Part shown: piece after piece, positions 1-5,002 of the stretch
Layout: every line of letters starts with the position of its first letter
How positions within the stretch are numbered: the first letter of the stretch is position 1
From: Flavobacteriaceae bacterium
GTDB lineage: Bacteria > Bacteroidota > Bacteroidia > Flavobacteriales > Weeksellaceae
NCBI GenBank assembly: GCA_031273305.1
Contig: JAISSC010000136.1
Location: 1-5,002 of the forward strand
Length of the DNA: 5,002 bases
Direction: 5' to 3'
Position numbers and translations under genes: made by a program
Notes under the pieces: model-generated
Told to the model about the DNA's origin: nothing
The model's input: the letters and a program-made list of their open reading frames with translations, nothing else
The model's database searches: none

Positions 1-12
1 AATAATAATTAC

Positions 13-20
13 TATTTTTG
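13..20 (+). promoter_or_regulatory. Candidate Bacteroidota -7 promoter box for the GT-C-like membrane protein
   Basis: TATTTTTG matches the Bacteroidota -7 consensus TAnnTTTG exactly. The expected transcription start would be near position 27, leaving about 23 nt of leader to the ATG at 50 but only about 5 nt to the ATG at 32. The matching -33 element would lie outside the window. The surrounding DNA is very A+T-rich, so a chance match is quite possible. Confidence 0.35.
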
Positions 21-31
21 CTTTAATTAAA

Positions 32-1753
32 ATGCTTATAATTTATATTATGCAGAAGACAAGGTTTTCCGAGATTGTTTTTTTACTTCTATTCCCGTTG
101 TTTGTTGCATTATTGATTTCTAATATCGGGTTTTTATTAGGTTATCCCATTCAAAAATATTACTATCCGGTATCTTTTATTTTCAGTTGCATAGTGTATG
201 GGATACTCATAAAACCAATACCTTCTCGTTTTATTAAAAATATATTCATATCTATAGGTATTATATTAATCAGTCTCCTGATATCAGGATATTTCTATGA
301 TCTGTCATCCGATGGACAATCTTATCATCAGGGAGGTATTATACTTTTAAAAGAAAGTTGGAATCCTGTTTTTGAAGACCATGCCCAAGCCGGGATATGG
401 ATTAAACATTACCCTAAAGGGATAGAAACTTTACAGGCAATACTATATATTTTAACAGGCAGGATTGAAGTAGGAAAGGCTATAAACCTGTTGTTAATAG
501 TATGTTCTTTTTTATTGGCTTACGTATGTTTGGTAAGATTAAATTTGAAAAAATATAAGGCATATATCTATGCTTTTTTGATAGCGGCAAATCCGGTTAA
601 TTTATATCAGATGTTTACTTTTTATATTGACGGGGTTTTCTATTCTGCACTGGTTTGTATGATTTGTTCTTTTATCTTAATTATGCTGGATAAAAAAAGC
701 ATCTATTATCTTATATTAAGCGGGAGTATAGTAATAGCCCTGAGTGTAAAATTCACTTCTATTCCGGTGGTAGGAATATTACTTGTTTTCATGTTGATAT
801 TCTTATTAATAAAAAAGAGATTCCCGGAATTTAAAAATACATTGATAATTTGTTCTCTGACAGGATTCATTTGTTTTCCCATTACAAACTTTAATCCCTA
901 TATTACTAATTTGATGGAGGGGAAACATGTGTTTTATCCTTTAATGGGAGATAATTCTCTTGATATTATTACTCCGTTCGTGCCGGAGTATTTTAATGAT
1001 TTAAACCGGTTTGAGAAATTTACTATCTCTCTTTTTTCCAAATCAGGTCAGATAGGAGATGGGAAAGATATTCTTAAAGTTCCGTTTACAGTACATAAGA
1101 AAGAACTGAATCGGTTAGCAGATTCAGATATAGGAGTGGGAGGCTTTGGTGTTTTTTACAGTGGAATTATAATCCTGACTTTAATTTTAATGGTTTTTTT
1201 CTTTATTAGGGATAAGTTGAGTTCGGTTCAAAAATCGGTAAGTTTTTTTATATTTATTTTATTGATCAGTGTATTTATTATTCCCGAGCCTTTTTGGTTC
1301 AGATATATACCCCATTTTTATCTGATCCCGATATTATTATTGTTAATAGTAGAACTTTCAGGTGGAGGTAGCTTTATTAAAAATATCTATAAAAAATCCT
1401 TGTCGGTAATTTTGTTTTTTTATTTTCTCAATCTGACTTTGATTCTGATGGCGGTTTTGATTGTTAATATTTATAATACTGAAAAAATAGATTATCAATT
1501 TGTACAAATAAAGAGCAGAGATAAAATAATTAAAGTAGAATGTTTTAATTTTTCTAGTAATTTAATCCGCCTGAAGGAGCATAATATTTCTTATGAAAAG
1601 TTCACGTTTAAAGAAGGAGACAAGTATTTTTATCTATCTCCTCCCTATAAGGAAGGAGTAGGTACAAAAATTGAATATTTTGAATTTGATCCTAAAAAAG
1701 AAAAAGGCTTTTTATATTTTTGGTTTGATAAAGTTTTTGCAATAGTTAAATAA
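32..1753 (+). CDS. Polytopic membrane protein, putative GT-C-fold (GT39-like) glycosyltransferase
   Basis: This is an integral inner-membrane protein of up to 573 residues with about 12 hydrophobic segments, near residues 14-33, 44-61, 69-88, 149-168, 175-193, 199-219, 223-240, 243-260, 270-286, 374-393, 402-418, 426-441 and 457-480. The first extracytoplasmic loop contains an acidic DGQSYHQ motif (94-100), then WNP (110-112) and HYPKG (126-130). A large loop follows (about 287-373), then WFRYIP (422-427) and a soluble C-terminal tail of about 90 residues. An acidic residue in the first outer loop and an aromatic/RY..P motif late in the protein are typical of lipid-phosphate-sugar-dependent GT-C glycosyltransferases. 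I infer that it moves a sugar, or modifies a surface glycan, on the periplasmic face; substrate and acceptor are unknown. The ATG at 50 (protein beginning MQKTRF) is the more likely start because it gives a normal leader behind the -7 box at 13-20. The frame has no stop upstream to the window edge, so an even earlier start cannot be excluded. It could instead be an O-antigen-related or uncharacterised membrane protein. Confidence 0.6.
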   Translation: MLIIYIMQKTRFSEIVFLLLFPLFVALLISNIGFLLGYPIQKYYYPVSFIFSCIVYGILIKPIPSRFIKNIFISIGIILISLLISGYFYDLSSDGQSYHQGGIILLKESWNPVFEDHAQAGIWIKHYPKGIETLQAILYILTGRIEVGKAINLLLIVCSFLLAYVCLVRLNLKKYKAYIYAFLIAANPVNLYQMFTFYIDGVFYSALVCMICSFILIMLDKKSIYYLILSGSIVIALSVKFTSIPVVGILLVFMLIFLLIKKRFPEFKNTLIICSLTGFICFPITNFNPYITNLMEGKHVFYPLMGDNSLDIITPFVPEYFNDLNRFEKFTISLFSKSGQIGDGKDILKVPFTVHKKELNRLADSDIGVGGFGVFYSGIIILTLILMVFFFIRDKLSSVQKSVSFFIFILLISVFIIPEPFWFRYIPHFYLIPILLLLIVELSGGGSFIKNIYKKSLSVILFFYFLNLTLILMAVLIVNIYNTEKIDYQFVQIKSRDKIIKVECFNFSSNLIRLKEHNISYEKFTFKEGDKYFYLSPPYKEGVGTKIEYFEFDPKKEKGFLYFWFDKVFAIVK

Positions 1754-1760
1754 TTCAGAC

Positions 1761-1794
1761 AAAAAAAGAGATAAAATGATTTTATCTATTTTTT
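1761..1794. terminator. Bidirectional intrinsic terminator between convergent genes
   Basis: A perfect 8-bp inverted repeat (AGATAAAA at 1769-1776, TTTTATCT at 1780-1787) closes on a 3-nt loop. It is flanked by seven A on the left (1761-1767) and six T on the right (1789-1794). Reading rightward, the hairpin is followed by a T-tract 8 bp after the membrane-protein stop codon. Reading leftward, the A run becomes a T-tract about 50 bp past the fabG stop. The A and T runs can also pair with each other and lengthen the stem past one G-A mismatch. The stem itself is A+T-rich and therefore not very stable. Confidence 0.6.
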
Positions 1795-1813
1795 GCAATA
1801 TATTTTAAGAATA

Positions 1814-2560
1814 TTAATAAGTCAACATTCCTCCGTTCACATTTAGCACATGTCCGGTTACGTAGCCGGATAGGTCGCTTGCAAGGTACAGGCATGCATT
1901 AGCAATATCTTCCGGAGTTCCTCCTCTTTTCAGAGGGATATTGTCTCTCCATTCCTGAACGGTCTTTTCATCTAAAACCTCTGTCATTTCAGTTTCGATA
2001 AATCCGGGAGCGACTACATTACACCGGATATTACGCGAGCCTAATTCTAAAGCTATGGATTTGGAAAAACCGACAATTCCCGCTTTGGAAGCAGCATAAT
2101 TAGCTTGTCCGGCATTACCTTTGATCCCTACCACCGAACTCATATTTATAATGGAACCTTTTCTCTGTTTCATCATGGGTTTGGTTACTGCCTTAGTAAG
2201 GTTAAAAACAGAATCCAGATTTACCCGGATAACTTCATCCCAGTCTTCTTTATTCATCCTCAGGATAAGGTTGTCACGAGTGATTCCGGCATTGTTCACG
2301 ACTATATCTATCTGTCCGAATTCTTTTACAACTTCATCTACTAATTTCTGAGTGGCTTCAAAATCGGCTGCATCGGATTGATAACCTTTTATTTTTACCA
2401 GAGAGGAAAGCTCTTTTTCCAATTCTTCCGCCTTAGCTTTAGAAGAAGCATAAGTAAAAGCGATATTAGCACCTTGTTGAGCAAATACCTGAGCAATTCC
2501 TTTCCCGATCCCTCTTGTAGCTCCGGTGATAATTGCAGTTTTTCCTTCAAGTAATTTCAT
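1814..2560 (-). CDS. fabG: 3-oxoacyl-[acyl-carrier-protein] reductase FabG
   Basis: FabG is the cytosolic NADPH-dependent reductase (EC 1.1.1.100) that converts 3-oxoacyl-ACP to 3-hydroxyacyl-ACP in each cycle of type II fatty acid synthesis. The 248-residue product is full length for the family and is a classical short-chain dehydrogenase. It has the cofactor-binding TGATRGIG motif (12-19) with R16 suited to NADPH, an acidic D63 at the adenine pocket, and NNAG (89-92). The catalytic tetrad is complete: N114, S142, Y155 and K159. PGFIETEMT (185-193) forms the substrate-side loop, and the C-terminus carries VNGGM as in true FabG proteins. R133 and R176 fall where Escherichia coli FabG has its ACP-docking arginines R129 and R172, which favours FabG over another SDR. 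The first ATG is the only sensible start, since the glycine-rich loop begins the usual distance behind it. The gene lies 106 bp behind the kinase-like gene and has its own promoter box; no other fatty acid synthesis gene is visible in the window. Confidence 0.95.
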   Translation of the reverse strand: MKLLEGKTAIITGATRGIGKGIAQVFAQQGANIAFTYASSKAKAEELEKELSSLVKIKGYQSDAADFEATQKLVDEVVKEFGQIDIVVNNAGITRDNLILRMNKEDWDEVIRVNLDSVFNLTKAVTKPMMKQRKGSIINMSSVVGIKGNAGQANYAASKAGIVGFSKSIALELGSRNIRCNVVAPGFIETEMTEVLDEKTVQEWRDNIPLKRGGTPEDIANACLYLASDLSGYVTGHVLNVNGGMLTY

Positions 2561-2583
2561 ATTTTCTACATTTATGTTTGTGT

Positions 2584-2591
2584 CAAAGATA
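2584..2591 (-). promoter_or_regulatory. Candidate -7 promoter box of fabG
   Basis: On the minus strand TATCTTTG matches TAnnTTTG exactly. The predicted start near 2577 leaves a leader of about 17 nt before the fabG ATG. Upstream, TTCG (2612-2609, minus strand) sits 17 nt away and is a one-mismatch version of the -33 TTTG element. The position, in the only sizeable gap between the kinase-like gene and fabG, supports a real promoter. Confidence 0.55.
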
Positions 2592-2642
2592 AGACTTTTG
2601 TTAAAAAACGAACAGGTTACGGGTTAATTTAATGTGAGCGCA

Positions 2643-2661
2643 GGTTCACCATAGATTCACC
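2643..2661. repeat. Short direct repeat G(G/A)TTCACC with 11-bp period
   Basis: GGTTCACC (2643-2650) and GATTCACC (2654-2661) are direct repeats offset by 11 bp, close to one helical turn. They lie just past the stop of the kinase-like gene and about 30 bp upstream of the candidate -33 element of the fabG promoter. A tandem site for a transcription factor is possible, but the units are only 8 bp with one mismatch, so chance is a serious alternative. Confidence 0.2.
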
Positions 2662-2666
2662 CTGTT

Positions 2667-3269
2667 TTATAATTCCAGTTTTTGTTTGATGAATTTAAAG
2701 ATAAAGTTTACCGTCTCATCAATTCCTAAGGTAGAAGAGTTGATACACAGGTGATAGGAATCGGCTCGTCCCCATATTCTGTTATTGTAAAAGTTGTAAT
2801 ATTCTTTCCTTTTTCTGTCGATTTTAAGATTCAGTTCTTCCGCTTCTTTATGGGATATATTTTTTCGTTTAGCAGTTCTCTTAATACGATCTTCTTTATC
2901 GGCAGTAATAAAAATATCTAAACGGCGAGAATACTCCCGTAATATATAATCGGCACATCTCCCTACAAAAAGTGCAGAATGTTTTTCGGCTAATTCCCGG
3001 ATAATATTACTTTGTATCTCGAATAAAGTCTCATTCCCCAGATAATTTTTTGAGAATTGCATCCCGAAAAAGTTATCAAAAGGGGTGAAACGTATCTTCT
3101 CATCGGCTTTCTTAAAGAAATGTTTGTTCAAACCACTTTCTTTAGAAGCAAGGGTAATAATTTCTTTGTCGTAATAGGAAATACCTAATGAATTAGCGAG
3201 CTTTTTTCCAATTTCACGGCCTCCGCTCCCCAGCTGCCGTCCGATAGTAATGTAATATTTTTCACTCAT
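2667..3269 (-). CDS. Cytidylate-kinase-like family protein
   Basis: A 200-residue soluble protein of the cytidylate-kinase-like family (Cytidylate_kin2 type). The N-terminus has ITIGRQLGSGGREIGKKLA (7-25), where the glycine-rich loop GSGGREIG replaces the usual GxGK(S/T) Walker A of CMP kinase. It is followed by YYDKEI (32-37), which fits the family pattern of a YDKE motif after the first helix. Later come VGRCADYIL (102-110), a lid-like basic stretch around RIKRTAKRK (128-136), DRKRKEYYNFY (151-161) and WGRADSYHLCINSSTLGI (166-183), all typical of this family. By homology it should bind a nucleotide and may phosphorylate something, but the substrate is not established, and it should not be read as the housekeeping Cmk. 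The ATG at 3269 is chosen because the conserved core starts only six residues later. The gene begins 17 bp after the MATE stop, so co-transcription is likely. No terminator is visible directly behind it. Confidence 0.82.
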   Translation of the reverse strand: MSEKYYITIGRQLGSGGREIGKKLANSLGISYYDKEIITLASKESGLNKHFFKKADEKIRFTPFDNFFGMQFSKNYLGNETLFEIQSNIIRELAEKHSALFVGRCADYILREYSRRLDIFITADKEDRIKRTAKRKNISHKEAEELNLKIDRKRKEYYNFYNNRIWGRADSYHLCINSSTLGIDETVNFIFKFIKQKLEL

Positions 3270-3286
3270 AATTTTGGAATAAGTAT

Positions 3287-4645
3287 TTAGTCAGACTGTT
3301 GTTTTTTAAATTCTTTACTTTGTACATAAAGCATAACTGAAGCCAGAACGATTGCAAATAAGTCTGCAAGAGGCATGCTCATCCATATTCCGGAAATACC
3401 AAAAAAGCGTGGAAGAATAAATAAACATGGAATCAGGAAGAACACTTGTCTGGTTAATGATAAAAGAATTGCCTTTTTAGCCATGCCGATACTTTGAAAA
3501 AAGGCGGATACTACAATCTGGAATCCGACGACAGGATAACAGAAAAAAACAATTCTTAATCCGGTAGAGGCTGTATCTATCAACTCATCATCAGTGGTGA
3601 AAACAGAGGCAACGGCATGAGGAACCAACTCTATTATGATGAATCCGATAGTCATAACCACCGTAGCCCAGAGGATCGTCTGTTTTAATACTTTAGTTAC
3701 TCTGGGGTATAGACCTGCTCCGTAGTTATATCCTGCGATAGGCTGCATTCCCTGATTTAGACCCAGTACTATCATCACGAAGAGGAAAGCAATGCGATTT
3801 ACGATTCCGTAAGCTCCTACGGCAAAATCATTACCACCGTATTTTAAAAGACCATGATTAATTAAGCTAATAATAACAGAGGCAGCTGCATTCATTAGAA
3901 ACGGTGACATGCCTATGGCTAGGGAGTCTTTTACAATTCTTCGTTTTAGTTTAAATATTCCCTTTTGTAAATGGATAAAATTATTTTTATCACTGAATAA
4001 ATAAATTTGCCAGGCTAAAACCATGATTTGAGATATTACTGTGGCTAAGGCACTTCCCTTTATTCCCCAATTGAATACAAAGATAAATAATGGATTTAAT
4101 ATTAAGTTAATAATTACGGTGTAAATCGTTGCATACATGGATTGTTTGGGTTTTCCTGCTGAGCGAAGCATGGAATTTAAACCTAAGTAAGTATGGGTAA
4201 CTACATTTCCTAATAAGATAATGACCATAAAATCGTGGGCGTATGGGATGGTTTTTTCACTGGCTCCGAAGAAATAGAGTATCGGGGTGAGGAAAAGTAA
4301 GGTTATTATGGTAAAAGCAATTCCGATAATTAAATTCATCACAAAAACATTTCCCAGAATACTGTTGGCAGTATCGTAGTCTTTTTGTCCTAACCGTACG
4401 GATAGCAGGGTAGAGGCTCCTACTCCCACTAAAGAACCAAAGGCGGCAGCCAGATTCATCAACGGAAAAGTTATGGCTAATCCTGAAATTGCCAAAGGGC
4501 CAACTCCATGTCCGATAAAAATACTGTCTGTTATGTTATAAAGGGAAGTAGCTATCATAGCTATAATAGCAGGTATGGCGTATTTTTTTAGTAATTTTCC
4601 TATGTTTTCGGTTCCTAATTCAAGGGGAGTTCCTTTTATTTCCAT
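3287..4645 (-). CDS. MATE family multidrug/organic cation efflux transporter (MepA-like)
   Basis: A 452-residue inner-membrane antiporter, full length for the MATE family, which exports cationic drugs and metabolites using a H+ or Na+ gradient. It shows 12 hydrophobic segments in two six-helix halves, approximately residues 22-44, 52-80, 94-119, 136-156, 166-190, 196-218, 240-265, 275-300, 320-342, 360-382, 391-415 and 418-443. Recognisable conserved stretches are YNITDSIFIGHGVGPLAISG (36-55), a region with PLMNL and VGVGAS (61-78), LRSAGKPKQSM (160-170), NPLFIFVFNWGIKGSALAT (184-202) and GLNQGMQPIAGYNYGAG (295-311). The first and last of these are typical of the MepA/DinF-type branch rather than NorM. 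The start is secure, because the usual short polar N-terminus precedes helix 1. The C-terminus is short and charged. The substrate cannot be predicted from sequence. The gene heads a likely two-gene unit with the kinase-like gene. Confidence 0.93.
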   Translation of the reverse strand: MEIKGTPLELGTENIGKLLKKYAIPAIIAMIATSLYNITDSIFIGHGVGPLAISGLAITFPLMNLAAAFGSLVGVGASTLLSVRLGQKDYDTANSILGNVFVMNLIIGIAFTIITLLFLTPILYFFGASEKTIPYAHDFMVIILLGNVVTHTYLGLNSMLRSAGKPKQSMYATIYTVIINLILNPLFIFVFNWGIKGSALATVISQIMVLAWQIYLFSDKNNFIHLQKGIFKLKRRIVKDSLAIGMSPFLMNAAASVIISLINHGLLKYGGNDFAVGAYGIVNRIAFLFVMIVLGLNQGMQPIAGYNYGAGLYPRVTKVLKQTILWATVVMTIGFIIIELVPHAVASVFTTDDELIDTASTGLRIVFFCYPVVGFQIVVSAFFQSIGMAKKAILLSLTRQVFFLIPCLFILPRFFGISGIWMSMPLADLFAIVLASVMLYVQSKEFKKQQSD

Positions 4646-4671
4646 ACGAAGTTATGCCAAATTTCAGGTTG

Positions 4672-4679
4672 TAAAGGTA
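4672..4679 (-). promoter_or_regulatory. Candidate proximal promoter of the MATE/kinase-like operon
   Basis: On the minus strand TACCTTTA matches the first seven defined positions of TAnnTTTG and differs only at the last base. TTTG (4699-4696, minus strand) lies 16 nt upstream, a slightly short but plausible -33 spacing. The predicted start near 4665 leaves about 20 nt of leader before the MATE ATG, much like the leaders inferred for fabG and the membrane protein. Confidence 0.45.
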
Positions 4680-4739
4680 TTAAAAAACACAGGAACAAAA
4701 TGAGTTTTTCAGGGGAACTTTAATATTTTTAATATCCTG

Positions 4740-4753
4740 AATATAAGTATATT
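4740..4753. repeat. 14-bp near-palindrome AATATA-AG-TATATT in the MATE upstream region
   Basis: Perfect 6-bp arms flank a 2-bp centre. The element sits immediately downstream of the alternative -7 box at 4755-4762 and covers the start point that box would predict (about 4748). A dimeric repressor could bind such a site, but palindromes made only of A and T are common in DNA this A+T-rich. Confidence 0.25.
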
Positions 4754-4754
4754 A

Positions 4755-4762
4755 CAAAAATA
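4755..4762 (-). promoter_or_regulatory. Alternative distal -7 box upstream of the MATE gene
   Basis: On the minus strand TATTTTTG is an exact TAnnTTTG match, 110 bp from the MATE ATG. I see no TTTG at the -33 position, and the leader would be about 100 nt, longer than for the other genes here. It is therefore a weaker candidate than the box at 4672-4679, or possibly a second promoter. Confidence 0.25.
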
Positions 4763-4800
4763 TTCCAACATTCTGCCTTGATAATAACCGTTTTTAATTT

Positions 4801-5002
4801 TTATCTCATTTCAAATAATTCCTGATGAAAGATATGCAAGGGAATCTTTTTATTTTTCAGTCCGTTCTTTAAAGCATTTGAAAAAACATTCGGGCCGCAA
4901 AACCAAATGGAAGGATATTTTCCATTCTCACCTTTATTAATATTCAAAGAATCGGAAGTTAAAAAGCCATATTCGGTACTGTAATAGAGAATAAGATTGA
5001 CA
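4801..5002 (-). CDS. Ferric-reductase-like FAD/NAD(P)-binding flavoprotein, C-terminal fragment
   Basis: This is a partial gene: the last 66 codons and a TAA stop (4803-4801), with the 5' part beyond the right edge and therefore no start codon in the window. The fragment reads VNLILYYSTEYGFLTSD at its beginning, has SIWFCGPNVF (31-40) in the middle and ends HIFHQELFEMR (56-66). The FCGP motif is the nicotinamide-dinucleotide-binding signature near the C-terminus of ferredoxin-NADP reductase-type domains. The FHxExFEMR ending is typical of ferric-reductase-like transmembrane flavoproteins. The complete protein would pass electrons from NAD(P)H through FAD, probably to haem in an N-terminal membrane domain, but that part cannot be seen. 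A soluble oxidoreductase with the same C-terminal domain is the main alternative. It is read in the same direction as the MATE gene, 155 bp upstream of it. Confidence 0.75.
   Translation of the reverse strand, partial: VNLILYYSTEYGFLTSDSLNINKGENGKYPSIWFCGPNVFSNALKNGLKNKKIPLHIFHQELFEMR

Noticed and set aside
1..30. Possible end of an upstream gene, with TAA at 28-30
   Set aside because: Only nine codons are visible and they are all A+T-rich. Nothing distinguishes them from non-coding leader DNA.
2105..2351. Two overlapping plus-strand open frames of 79 and 76 codons
   Set aside because: Both lie wholly antisense within fabG, whose motifs are complete and unambiguous. Their translations show no recognisable domain, and they have no promoter or spacing logic of their own.
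2634..2650. GTGA...TCAC inverted repeat between the kinase-like gene and fabG
   Set aside because: The arms are 4 bp and break at the next pair, so this is no better than chance.
4722..4738. Inverted repeat ATATT-TTT-AATAT as a terminator of the reductase gene
   Set aside because: The stem is only 5 bp of A-T pairs and no T-tract follows on the minus strand, so it is unlikely to terminate transcription.
1..5002. tRNA, rRNA, CRISPR array, insertion sequence or riboswitch
   Set aside because: I saw no cloverleaf-like segment, regularly spaced repeats, transposase frame or terminal inverted repeats. The longest intergenic stretch is 155 bp, with no structured leader that I can recognise.

Overview
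The window looks like a chromosomal segment from a low-GC member of the Bacteroidota, probably order Bacteroidales. The pointers are TAnnTTTG-type -7 promoter boxes in front of genes, no Shine-Dalgarno sequences, A-rich translation starts, and the protein types present: a MepA-like MATE transporter, a cytidylate-kinase-like protein and a FabG. The genus cannot be fixed from the sequence alone.

Layout. Positions 1-1753 on the + strand hold one large polytopic membrane protein with features of a GT-C-fold glycosyltransferase. The reading frame is open to the left edge, and I favour the ATG at 50 over the one at 32 as its start. A U-tract-flanked hairpin at 1761-1794 separates it from everything to the right and can serve both strands. 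The rest of the window is transcribed leftward. In order of transcription it holds: the last 66 codons of a ferric-reductase-like FAD/NAD(P)-binding flavoprotein, cut by the right edge (4801-5002); a 155-bp intergenic region with promoter-like elements; a complete MATE-family efflux transporter (3287-4645); a cytidylate-kinase-like protein 17 bp behind it (2667-3269); a 106-bp gap with a well-formed -7 promoter box; and a complete FabG 3-oxoacyl-ACP reductase (1814-2560).

How the genes may work together. The MATE gene and the kinase-like gene are close enough to be one transcript, so a functional link is possible but unproven. FabG is a housekeeping enzyme of type II fatty acid synthesis, and the promoter in front of it suggests separate transcription. 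The membrane protein belongs to a separate, convergent unit and is visibly more A+T-rich than fabG. I see no tRNA, rRNA, CRISPR array, insertion sequence or phage gene. I did not find a convincing new multi-gene system. The least understood parts are the unassigned GT-C-like protein and the pairing of a kinase-like protein with a MATE transporter.
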